Source of the DNA: Niveispirillum sp943370215
GTDB lineage: Bacteria > Pseudomonadota > Alphaproteobacteria > Azospirillales > Azospirillaceae
Length of the DNA: 64,000 nt
Assembly (NCBI GenBank): GCA_943370215.1
Contig: CALRQC020000024.1
Coordinates: 1 to 64,000 of the forward strand
Direction of reading: 5' to 3'
Below are positions 41,348 to 48,488 of this stretch, piece after piece. Both the position numbers and the translations under genes were made by a program. The notes under the pieces were generated by a model that was given only the letters and a program-made list of their open reading frames with translations, searched no databases and had not been told where the DNA came from. The stretch's first letter is position 1. Each line of letters starts with the position of its first letter.

Positions 41348-42097
41348 TCACAGCACCCGCCCCAGCGCCTGGTTCGCCAGTTCACCCGCCGCACTGAGGG
41401 GGCGGCCGGCTTCCCGGCGTTCGGAATAGCGATCCACCAGCGTGGCCGCATGGGGGCGCAGCAGTACGGTGAAGCGCACCAGCTCTTCCATCACATCGAC
41501 GATGCGGTCGTAATAGGCGGATGGCTTCATCCGGCCATCGGCATCGAATTCCTGAAACGCCTTGGCGACGCTGGACTGGTTGGGGATGGTGAACATCCGC
41601 ATCCAGCGACCCAGAAGGCGCAGGCTGTTCACCGCGTTGAAACTCTGCGAGCCGCCGGAAACCTGCATCACCGCCAGGGTGCGGCCCTGCGTCGGCCGGA
41701 TGGAACCCATGGCCAGCGGCAGATGGTCGATCTGCGCCTTCATGATGCCGGTAATCTGGCCATGGCGTTCAGGGCTGCACCAGACCTGTCCGTCCGACCA
41801 GATGGCATGGTCGCGCAGTTCATGCACGGCCGGATGGTCATCGCCCTTGACCTGATCAGGCAAGGGCAGATCGGACGGATCGAAAATGCGCGTCTCCGCC
41901 CCGAAATATTCCAGCAGCCGCGCCGCCTCCTCTACGGCCAGACGGGAGAAGGAGCGGTCGCGTAAGGAACCGTACAGCAACAGGATGCGCGGCTTGGGGT
42001 CCAGCGGCCCCAACCCCAGGCCCGGCAGGCGATGGGCATAGGCGGGATCGAGGGCCGGCAGGTGATCAGGATCGCTCAATTGACGCAGACGGGACAT
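41348..42097 (-). CDS. arsH: arsenical resistance protein ArsH (NADPH-dependent FMN reductase)
   Basis: ArsH is a flavoprotein that oxidises trivalent organoarsenicals or reduces quinones, adding to arsenic and oxidative resistance. The 249-residue protein has the flavodoxin-like RILLLYGSLRDRSFSRLAVEEA phosphate loop, DHPAVHELR, WCSPERHGQITGIMKAQID and VMQVSGGSQSFNAVN, which are ArsH family marks. It is the last gene of the ars operon, separated from acr3 by a repeat element. Confidence 0.95.
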   Translation of the reverse strand: MSRLRQLSDPDHLPALDPAYAHRLPGLGLGPLDPKPRILLLYGSLRDRSFSRLAVEEAARLLEYFGAETRIFDPSDLPLPDQVKGDDHPAVHELRDHAIWSDGQVWCSPERHGQITGIMKAQIDHLPLAMGSIRPTQGRTLAVMQVSGGSQSFNAVNSLRLLGRWMRMFTIPNQSSVAKAFQEFDADGRMKPSAYYDRIVDVMEELVRFTVLLRPHAATLVDRYSERREAGRPLSAAGELANQALGRVL

Positions 42098-42115
42098 TAC
42101 ACCTGCTCCTTATAG

Positions 42116-42247
42116 CAAGTTGTGATGAGGCAAACTCATCACAACTTGGTACGGCGGCGACTGCCGCCGCGCGGCCCATGCCGCGTGAAGCCAAGCCAAC
42201 GGATGTTGGCGCCGGCGATTGAGGGCCTTGATCAGAATGATCAAGGC
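42116..42247 (+). repeat. multi-hairpin intergenic element, copy B
   Basis: In plus orientation the order is: a 14-base-pair palindrome (42116-42148, loop GCAAA), a stem CGGCGGC-GACT-GCCGCCG, a stem CGCGGC-CCAT-GCCGCG, the linker TGAAGCCAAG, a stem CCAAC-GGAT-GTTGG, the tail CGCCGGCGATTGAGG and a palindrome GCCTTGATCA-GAA-TGATCAAGGC. The last palindrome covers the final 7 bases of acr3. It sits between acr3 and arsH inside the ars operon, antisense to their transcription. Confidence 0.85.
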
Positions 42248-43311
42248 AACGGCGTATTGGTCGGGGCTGAGAGGGGAAACCAGCGGCGGCCCAGCCACAG
42301 GGCCAGTTGCACCATCAAGATCAACACCGGCACCTCGACCAGCGGGCCGATGACGGCGGCGAATGCCACAGGCGAAGCCAGACCGAAGGCGGCGATGGCC
42401 ACGGCGATGGCCAGTTCAAAATTATTGCCCGCCGCCGTGAAGGCCACGGCGGTGGCACGCGGGTAATCCGCCTCGATCAGTTTGCCGGTGAAGAAGCTGA
42501 CCAGGAACATGATGAAGAAATAGAGCGTCAGCGGCACGGCAATGGCCAGCGCATCCAGCGGCAGCCGCACGATATCGGCCCCCTTCAGGCTGAACATGGC
42601 GACGATGGTGAATAACAGCGCCGCCAGCGTCAGCGGGGAGATGCGGGGCAGGAAGCGGTTTTCATACCAATCCTCCCCCTTGGTACGGATCAGCACCCGC
42701 CGGGTCAGGAACCCGGCCAGGAAGGGAATGCCCAGATAGATCAGCACTGCTTCTGCAATGGTCTGGAACGACACATCGATGACGCTGCCCTCCAGCCCCA
42801 GCAAAGGCGGCAGGAAACCCAGGAAGAACCAGGCATAGGCGCTGAAAAACAGGATCTGGAAGATGGAATTGAAGGCCACCAGCCCCGCCACATACTGGTT
42901 GGAGCCACAGGCCAACTGGTTCCAGACCAGCACCATGGCGATACAGCGGGCCAGACCGATCAGGATCAGGCCCGTCATGTAATCCGGCCGATCATGCAGG
43001 AAAATCACCGCCAGCGCGAACATCAGGCAGGGGCCGATGATCCAGTTCTGGATCAAGGACAGGGCCAGGATACGCTTGTCGGCGAAGACCTGGGGCAATT
43101 CCTCATACCGCACCTTGGCCAGCGGCGGATACATCATCAGCACCAACCCGATGGCGATGGGGATGTTGGTGGTGCCGATGGACAGCCGGTCAAGGGCGGC
43201 CGGCACCCCGTCGAACAGGCTGCCCAGCACCAGCCCCAGGGCCATGGCGGCAAAAATCCACACGGTGAGGAAACGGTCCAGAAAGGACAGGCGGCGGGTG
43301 GGCATAGCCAT
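42241..43311 (-). CDS. acr3: ACR3 family arsenite efflux transporter
   Basis: This inner-membrane carrier exports As(III) using the proton gradient. The 356-residue protein has ten hydrophobic helices, including FLTVWIFAAMALGLVLGSLF, TTNIPIAIGLVLMMYPPLAK (ACR3 signature), and the conserved cysteine in GLARCIAMVLVWNQLACGSNQY. It is the main pump of the operon and lies 39 bases after arsC. Confidence 0.96.
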   Translation of the reverse strand: MAMPTRRLSFLDRFLTVWIFAAMALGLVLGSLFDGVPAALDRLSIGTTNIPIAIGLVLMMYPPLAKVRYEELPQVFADKRILALSLIQNWIIGPCLMFALAVIFLHDRPDYMTGLILIGLARCIAMVLVWNQLACGSNQYVAGLVAFNSIFQILFFSAYAWFFLGFLPPLLGLEGSVIDVSFQTIAEAVLIYLGIPFLAGFLTRRVLIRTKGEDWYENRFLPRISPLTLAALLFTIVAMFSLKGADIVRLPLDALAIAVPLTLYFFIMFLVSFFTGKLIEADYPRATAVAFTAAGNNFELAIAVAIAAFGLASPVAFAAVIGPLVEVPVLILMVQLALWLGRRWFPLSAPTNTPLP

Positions 43312-43350
43312 GATCGGGGCAGCCTTCGATGAGAAACGGGGGAAAGCGGA

Positions 43351-43776
43351 TCAGCGCAGACGGTGACCGGCCGCATCCACCACGGCCTCCCCATCCTCCT
43401 TGGTGAAGGCGGCCTTCTGTGCTGTGGGCAGGATATCCAGCACCTGTTCCGACGGGCGGCAGAGGCGCACGCCCAGCGGCGTCACCACGATGGGCCGGTT
43501 GATCAGGATGGGATGGGCCTGCATGGCATCCAGCAGGGCATCATCCGACAGGCTGGGATCATCCAGCCCCAGTTCAGCATAGGGGGTGCCCTTTTCCCGC
43601 AGCACCGCCCGCACGGGCACACCCATGCGGGCGATCAGGTCGGCCAGCACCGCGCGGGTGGGTGGGGTCTTCAGATATTCAATCACGGTTGGTTCCACGC
43701 CGCTGTTGCGGATCATGGCCAGCGTGTTGCGCGAGGTGCCGCAGGCGGGGTTGTGATAGATGGTGATGTCGGTCAT
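43351..43776 (-). CDS. arsC: arsenate reductase, glutaredoxin-dependent type
   Basis: This 141-residue enzyme reduces As(V) to As(III) with glutathione and glutaredoxin. It starts MTDITIYHNPACGTSRNTLA with the catalytic cysteine in NPACGTSRN, followed by EYLKTPPTRAVL and the arginine region NRPIVVTPLGVRLCRPSEQVL, as in plasmid R773 ArsC. It overlaps the preceding thioredoxin-type reductase by 4 bases. Confidence 0.96.
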   Translation of the reverse strand: MTDITIYHNPACGTSRNTLAMIRNSGVEPTVIEYLKTPPTRAVLADLIARMGVPVRAVLREKGTPYAELGLDDPSLSDDALLDAMQAHPILINRPIVVTPLGVRLCRPSEQVLDILPTAQKAAFTKEDGEAVVDAAGHRLR

Positions 43777-44279
43777 GACAGGGCTTCCTGCTGGGCCATT
43801 TCCACCAAACGCCGTTTCACTGCCAGCCGGTCGAGCGAGGCGAGCGGCAGGTTGACGAAAAGCTGCAGGCGCCGTTCGATCTGGCGGTAAATCTCGGCCG
43901 TGAAGGCCGCCTTTTCCGCGTCGCTGCCGCCAGCCGATGACGGATCAGCAAAGCCCCAATGCGCGGTCATCGGATGACCCGGCCAAATGGGGCAGACTTC
44001 CCCGGCGGCGCTGTCGCAGACGGTGAAGATGAAATCCATCTGCGGCGCATCGGCACCGGCAAACTCGTCCCAGCTTTTCGACCGCAATGCCGAGACATCG
44101 TGCCCCAGATGGGCCAGCAGATCATGCACGAAGGGGTTGATGCGGCCCGATGGCTGGCTGCCGGCACTCAATGCCCGAAAGCGGCCCTTGCCAAGCCGGT
44201 TCAGAATGCATTCCGCCATCATGCTGCGGGCAGAGTTATGGGTACAGAGGAAGAGGACGTTATAGGGCTGATCACTCAT
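43773..44279 (-). CDS. arsenate reductase, low-molecular-weight phosphatase type
   Basis: The 168-residue protein has the phosphatase loop NVLFLCTHNSARSMMAE (CX5R), SKSWDEFAG and FIFTVCDSAAGEVCPIWPG, as in thioredoxin-coupled ArsC enzymes. It belongs to a different fold family from the ArsC encoded next to it. A further CPTC-type pair is not obvious. It starts 2 bases before the arsR stop region ends and overlaps arsC by 4 bases. Confidence 0.93.
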   Translation of the reverse strand: MSDQPYNVLFLCTHNSARSMMAECILNRLGKGRFRALSAGSQPSGRINPFVHDLLAHLGHDVSALRSKSWDEFAGADAPQMDFIFTVCDSAAGEVCPIWPGHPMTAHWGFADPSSAGGSDAEKAAFTAEIYRQIERRLQLFVNLPLASLDRLAVKRRLVEMAQQEALS

Positions 44280-44280
44280 C

Positions 44281-44661
44281 TCACGCTCCGAGAGGGATGG
44301 GGTGGGGTGCGTCCGGGCTGCAAGCGGGTGTGCAGACGCCAACCGCCGCCAGCAGCCCTTCCCCGCACAGTTCTGGCCGGCCGCCGCAGCAATCCTGCAC
44401 CAGGAAGGCCAGCAGGCGACGCGTGCCGTCGAAATCCGGCGCGTAATGGATATGACGCTGCACCCGCCAGGAACGCAGCAAACCCGCCCGTTCCAGCATG
44501 GCCAAATGATGCGACAGGGTGGAGGGTGCAACGCCCAGGCGCTGCGCCACCTCCCCCGCCGTCAACCCATCCGGCCCCACCTGCACCAGCAGGCGGAATA
44601 TGCCCAGGCGGGTTTCCTGGGACAGGGCGGCGAAGGCGTCAGTGGCAGCTTTTATTTCCAT
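44281..44661 (-). CDS. arsR: ArsR family arsenic-responsive repressor
   Basis: This winged-helix repressor has 126 residues: ALSQETRLGIFRLLVQVG, TAGEVAQRLGVAPSTLSHHLAMLERAGLL (recognition helix) and RRVQRHIHY-like RSWRVQRHIHYAP. The usual N-terminal As(III) site ELCVCDL is absent; a cysteine cluster near the C-terminus (QDCCGG, ELCGEG, VCTPAC) probably binds arsenite. It is the first gene of the operon and likely represses its own promoter. Confidence 0.95.
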   Translation of the reverse strand: MEIKAATDAFAALSQETRLGIFRLLVQVGPDGLTAGEVAQRLGVAPSTLSHHLAMLERAGLLRSWRVQRHIHYAPDFDGTRRLLAFLVQDCCGGRPELCGEGLLAAVGVCTPACSPDAPHPIPLGA

Positions 44662-44681
44662 ATTTCAACAATCATCGAAAT
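44662..44681. promoter_or_regulatory. possible ArsR operator
   Basis: Immediately upstream of the arsR start lies the interrupted inverted repeat ATTTC-N10-GAAAT in an otherwise AT-rich stretch. Such imperfect palindromes next to the start are usual for ArsR autorepression. No family consensus could be checked. Confidence 0.4.
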
Positions 44682-44706
44682 AATGAAGACGGTCAAGCCC
44701 CGAATC

Positions 44707-44735
44707 AAAAAACCCCGGCGCCAGCGGCACCGGGG
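44707..44735 (-). terminator. rho-independent terminator downstream of ahpD
   Basis: On the minus strand a hairpin (CCCCGGTGCC / GGCGCCGGGG, one mismatch, 3-base loop) is followed by six T. It lies between ahpD and the arsR promoter, after the repeat element. Confidence 0.75.
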
Positions 44736-44757
44736 CGTTGATCAATGCGGGGGAAAC

Positions 44758-44860
44758 CCAAGGGGCATGGCACCATGCCCCTTGGAGGCCGGCGACTGCC
44801 GGCCCGCGCACACGTGTGCGCGTAAGCCAAGCTGCCGGAGGCAGCGCCCGGCACCTGAGG
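44758..44860 (+). repeat. multi-hairpin intergenic element, copy C
   Basis: In plus orientation the order is: a 13-base-pair palindrome (44758-44785, loop CA), a stem GGCCGGC-GACT-GCCGGCC, a stem CGCGCAC-ACGT-GTGCGCG, the linker TAAGCCAAG, a stem CTGCC-GGA-GGCAG and a tail ending CTGAGG. The loops and linker agree with copies A and B while the stems differ in both arms. No final palindrome follows. It lies in the 3' region of ahpD, antisense to it. Confidence 0.82.
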
Positions 44861-44876
44861 GGGGGAGAAGCAACAA

Positions 44877-45410
44877 TCAGCCAGCCAGCGCGTCCTCGGC
44901 GTCCAGCACGGAGGCGACGGCGTGGATGACAGAGGCAATGCGCACCACATCCTGCACATTTTCCTTGGAAGCGCCCTTCTGGATCACTTCATGCTCATGG
45001 GCGTCGATGCACATGCCGCAGCCATTGACGGCGCTGGCGGCCAACGACCACAGCTCAAAATCCACCTTGGGCGCGCCGGGATTGGCGATGATGTTCATGC
45101 GCAGGCGGGCGGGCATCTTGGAATATTCCTTGTTGCCGGCCAGATGCACGAATCGATAGTAGATATTATTCATGCCCATGATGGCGCCGGCGGCCTTGGC
45201 GGCGGTCAGCGTGGTATCATCCAGGTGCTGCTTGGCATCGGCGACGATGGCCTTGGTCACTTCCGCGTTGCGGCTGGCAAAGGCGGCGGCCACGGCCGTG
45301 CCCCAGGCCTGCGACGGCGACAGGGAAGAGGTGTTCAGCACCGAACCCAGGTTCAGCTTCAGATCCTTGGCGTATTCGGGCAGGCGCGACTTCAGCGCAT
45401 CGATGGACAT
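44877..45410 (-). CDS. ahpD: alkyl hydroperoxide reductase AhpD (carboxymuconolactone decarboxylase family)
   Basis: This 177-residue thiol peroxidase/adapter has the AhpD active site VNGCGMCIDAHEHEV (CXXC with the following histidine), AAKAAGAIMGMNNIYYRFVHL and the helical CMD fold. AhpD supplies electrons to AhpC. ATG 45410 was preferred because AAGGAG is 9 bases upstream; ATG 45419 would have no spacing. It follows ahpC in the same direction with a large hairpin between them. Confidence 0.94.
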   Translation of the reverse strand: MSIDALKSRLPEYAKDLKLNLGSVLNTSSLSPSQAWGTAVAAAFASRNAEVTKAIVADAKQHLDDTTLTAAKAAGAIMGMNNIYYRFVHLAGNKEYSKMPARLRMNIIANPGAPKVDFELWSLAASAVNGCGMCIDAHEHEVIQKGASKENVQDVVRIASVIHAVASVLDAEDALAG

Positions 45411-45580
45411 GATTGTCATCTCCTTGGGAAATGGTCACAACAATCCTGGTGCGGGCGCAATCGCGCGGCCGGGACACGGGGATCAGGCGATGTGATGGAA
45501 ACCGATGATAAAAGTGCCGCCGCCAGACCCGGAAGGACATCGACAGGCCGGTACGCGGCAGGAAATCGGTCAAAGGGGGT

Positions 45581-45620
45581 GGATGGGCGCCCTTGGCATG
45601 AGGGATGCCGGCGCCCATCC
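45581..45620. other. large hairpin between ahpC and ahpD
   Basis: An 11-base-pair outer stem (GGATGGGCGCC / GGCGCCCATCC) encloses a second stem GGCAT / ATGCC. It lies 30 bases after the ahpC stop. With only a weak T tract it may be a partial terminator or a message stabiliser that gives more ahpC than ahpD product. Confidence 0.6.
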
Positions 45621-45650
45621 GTCGTCAGAAAATGGCCCTTAAATGGGGGA

Positions 45651-46190
45651 TCAGGCCACCTTCAGAACGTCCTCGCCCTTCTGCCAGTTGCAGGGGCACA
45701 GCTCGTCGGTCTGCAGGGCGTCCAGGGTGCGCAGCACTTCCTGAACGTTGCGGCCGACGGACAGGTCATGCACGGAGGCGAAGCGGATGATGCCTTCCGG
45801 ATCGACGATGAAGGTGGCGCGCAGCGCAACGCCTTCGTTCTTGTCCAGCACGCCCAGATCGGCAGACAGCTCGCGCTTCACGTCGGCCAGCATCGGGAAC
45901 GGCAGATCCTTCAGATCGGCATGGTTCTGGCGCCAGGCCAGGTGCACGAACTCGGTGTCGATGGAAGCGCCCAGCACCTGGGCGTCGCGGTCAGCGAACT
46001 CACCGTTCAGCTTGCCGAAAGCGGCGATCTCGGTCGGGCACACGAAGGTGAAGTCCTTCGGCCAGAAGAACACGACCAGCCACTTGCCCTTGTAGGTGTC
46101 GTTGTTGATGGTGGTGAAGGCGGACTTGATGTCGGTGGAAACAGTGGCCTTCAGGTCGAAAGCGGGAAACTTATCGCCAACGGTCAACAT
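45651..46190 (-). CDS. ahpC: peroxiredoxin AhpC
   Basis: This typical 2-Cys peroxiredoxin reduces hydrogen peroxide and organic peroxides. The 179-residue protein has VGDKFPAFDLKATV, the peroxidatic cysteine in FFWPKDFTFVCPTEI and the resolving cysteine in LQTDELCPCNWQKG. ATG 46190 (MLTVGDK) fits the family start. It is divergent from oxyR over 150 bases, consistent with OxyR control. Confidence 0.96.
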   Translation of the reverse strand: MLTVGDKFPAFDLKATVSTDIKSAFTTINNDTYKGKWLVVFFWPKDFTFVCPTEIAAFGKLNGEFADRDAQVLGASIDTEFVHLAWRQNHADLKDLPFPMLADVKRELSADLGVLDKNEGVALRATFIVDPEGIIRFASVHDLSVGRNVQEVLRTLDALQTDELCPCNWQKGEDVLKVA

Positions 46191-46340
46191 AATGAACAAC
46201 TCCACTTTTGTGATTGAGCGGCCGGTGCGCCTGGGCGTCACCGGCAGCCCTTATATGGCCATCGGTGACGGGACGTATATGGGGGCAGCGCAGCAAAAAA
46301 AGCTAATCGCAAGTTCCGACTGCGGCCATAGGATGGGCCA

Positions 46341-47261
46341 ATGAACCCGGTGAACATTACCCTGCGCCAATTGCGCTATCTGGTGGCCCTGGCCGACACG
46401 CTGCATTTCGGCCGTGCCGCCACCGCCTGCCATATCAGCCAGCCCTCGCTCTCCGCCCAGATCCAGCAACTGGAGGATATGCTGGGCACGCCCCTGGTGG
46501 AACGCACCAAGCACCGCGTGCTGCTGACCCCGGCGGGGGAAGATGCGGTGGAACGGGCGCGGGTGATTCTGGGGCAGGTGGATGATCTGTCGCAGGCCAT
46601 GCGCGCCTCGGGCCGGCCCTTGTCGGGGGCGCTGCGGCTGGGGGTCATCCCCACCAGCGGGCCTTATCTGTTGCCGCGCGTGCTGCCGCCGCTGCGCGGG
46701 GCCTATCCGGAACTGAAGCTCTATCTGCGCGAAGACCTGACCGAGCGGCTGCTGGACCGGCTGCGCGCCGGTGACCTGGATATGGCGCTGCTGGCCTTGC
46801 CGGTGGCAGAGCCGGGGGTGGAGGTGCTGCCGCTTTACGAAGAATCATTCCTGGTGGCCCTGCCCCGTGGCCATCGGCTGGACAATGCCGATGCCGTCAG
46901 CGAAGGCGAGCTGCAGGATGAAAGCCTGCTGCTGCTGGAAGACGGGCATTGTTTCCGCGATCAGGCGCTGGATGTCTGCGCCCTGTCCGGGGCCCAGGCC
47001 GGCGATGGATTCGCCGCCACCTCCCTGCCCACGCTGGTGGAAATGGTGGCGGGCGGGCTGGGCCTGACCCTGCTGCCGGCCCTGGCTGCCCCGCTGCTGA
47101 CCGGCAATGGCCAGGTGTCCCTGCGCCCCTTCGCCAGCCCGGCCCCGCACCGCACCATGGCGCTGGTCTGGCGCAAGGGCAGCCCGCGTGCCACCGATAT
47201 CCGCCGTCTGGCCGATGTCATCGCCCGTCACCTGCCCGATGGGGCGGAAGCGTTGCGGTAA
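46341..47261 (+). CDS. oxyR: LysR-type hydrogen peroxide regulator OxyR
   Basis: This transcription factor senses peroxide and activates ahpC. The 306-residue protein has the N-terminal helix-turn-helix LRQLRYLVALADTLHFGRAATACHISQPSLSAQIQQLE and a LysR effector domain with the two redox cysteines in LEDGHCFRDQALDVCALSG, the OxyR mark (spacing as in E. coli C199/C208). It is transcribed away from ahpC. Confidence 0.94.
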   Translation: MNPVNITLRQLRYLVALADTLHFGRAATACHISQPSLSAQIQQLEDMLGTPLVERTKHRVLLTPAGEDAVERARVILGQVDDLSQAMRASGRPLSGALRLGVIPTSGPYLLPRVLPPLRGAYPELKLYLREDLTERLLDRLRAGDLDMALLALPVAEPGVEVLPLYEESFLVALPRGHRLDNADAVSEGELQDESLLLLEDGHCFRDQALDVCALSGAQAGDGFAATSLPTLVEMVAGGLGLTLLPALAAPLLTGNGQVSLRPFASPAPHRTMALVWRKGSPRATDIRRLADVIARHLPDGAEALR

Positions 47262-47280
47262 CCCCCTCATCACCAAACGA

Positions 47281-47308
47281 AAAGCCCCCGGCACAGGGCC
47301 GGGGGCTG
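47281..47308 (-). terminator. terminator between terC and oxyR, reading minus
   Basis: A 10-base-pair stem (AGCCCCCGGC / GCCGGGGGCT), loop 5, is followed on the minus strand by TTTTCGTTT. It serves terC; a plus-strand T run is missing, so oxyR may rely on the hairpin alone. Confidence 0.75.
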
Positions 47309-47338
47309 GTAAGGATAAGCGGCGGGGATCGGTGACCG

Positions 47339-48331
47339 TTATTCCGCTGTCAGCGCCTTCTCATCCTTGCGGGTACGATAGAGCGAGTAGAGCACGCCGC
47401 CGCTCAACAGCACCAGGGTGACCGAGAGCGAGATGGCCGGGTCCAGCTTGCCATAGATCTGGTTCCAGAAAATCTTGGCACCGATGAACACCAGCACCAG
47501 GGCCAGCGCGTACTTCAGATAATGGAAGCGGTGGACCATGGCGGCGAGCGCGAAATACAGCGCGCGCAGGCCCAGGATGGCGAAGATGTTGCTGGTATAG
47601 ACGATGAACGGGTCGGTGGTGATGGCGAAGATGGCGGGCACGCTATCCACCGCGAACACCACGTCAGCAAATTCCACCGTGATCAGCGCCAGGAACAAGG
47701 GCGTGGACCAGCGCACCAGCTTGCCGGTCTGCGGGTCCGGCTTCTTCACGAAGAAGGAATGGCCGTGCAACTCATCCGTCACCCGCATGTGGCGGCGCAG
47801 GAAGGCGATCATGCGATTGCCCTCCATCGACTGTTCCTCATCCTTGGCCAACAGCATCTTCACGCCGGTGAACAGCAGGAAGGCACCAAAGATATAAAGC
47901 ATCCACGACCATTCATTCACGATGGCCGCGCCCAGCGCGATCATGATGCCGCGCAGGATGATGACGCCCAGAATACCCCAGAACAAAACCCGGTGCTGAT
48001 AGAGGCGCGGGATGGCGAAATAGCTGAAAATCAACGAGATAACGAAGACGTTATCCAGTGCCAGCGCCTTTTCCAGGGCAAAGCCGGTAAAGTACTGGAT
48101 ACCGGGTGTCGCCCCCAGATACCACCAGACCCAGCCGCCATAGAGCGCAGCGATACCGATATAGAAGGCGGAAAGCACCAGGCTTTCCTTCACGCCGATC
48201 TCGTGATCCTTCTTGTTCAAAACGCCCAGGTCAAAGACCAGCAGGGCGACAACGATGCCGATGAAAAACAACCAGATCCACAGCGGTTTACCCAGGAAGG
48301 GATCCGATACGAGAGAGAGCAGGAACTCCAT
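47339..48331 (-). CDS. TerC/Alx family integral membrane protein
   Basis: The 330-residue protein has eight or nine helices, including WIWLFFIGIVVALLVFDLGVLNKK, FALEKALALDNVFVISLIFSYF (the TerC acidic site) and ITVEFADVVFAVDSVPAIFAIT, which supplies the conserved aspartates. Members (Alx, TerC) export manganese or protect secreted metalloenzymes. ATG 48331 has a GGAAG box; an ATG 33 bases upstream is less likely. A hairpin-rich leader lies upstream. Confidence 0.93.
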   Translation of the reverse strand: MEFLLSLVSDPFLGKPLWIWLFFIGIVVALLVFDLGVLNKKDHEIGVKESLVLSAFYIGIAALYGGWVWWYLGATPGIQYFTGFALEKALALDNVFVISLIFSYFAIPRLYQHRVLFWGILGVIILRGIMIALGAAIVNEWSWMLYIFGAFLLFTGVKMLLAKDEEQSMEGNRMIAFLRRHMRVTDELHGHSFFVKKPDPQTGKLVRWSTPLFLALITVEFADVVFAVDSVPAIFAITTDPFIVYTSNIFAILGLRALYFALAAMVHRFHYLKYALALVLVFIGAKIFWNQIYGKLDPAISLSVTLVLLSGGVLYSLYRTRKDEKALTAE

Positions 48332-48488
48332 AGGAGCGCTTCCGTCCAACGATGCTTGCGTCAAGCGGGAGGAATGTGCGTTCCGACATCACAGCCGACG
48401 CCTCGGCTGCCAGAGGGGCCCGGATCAAGCCACGAGATAAGGTGCGCCCCTTGCCATTCAAGGGGGCTTAGGCGGAAAGTTCTGCGAC

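Noticed and set aside
46191..46340. OxyR binding site in the oxyR-ahpC gap
   Set aside because: The ATAG-N7-CTAT pattern expected for OxyR is not clearly present; only two ATAT stretches 25 bases apart were seen.
48365..48488. yybP-ykoY manganese riboswitch upstream of terC
   Set aside because: The conserved GGGGAGTAG and the partner loop could not be found. Only generic hairpins are present, so it is listed as a leader to test, not as a riboswitch.
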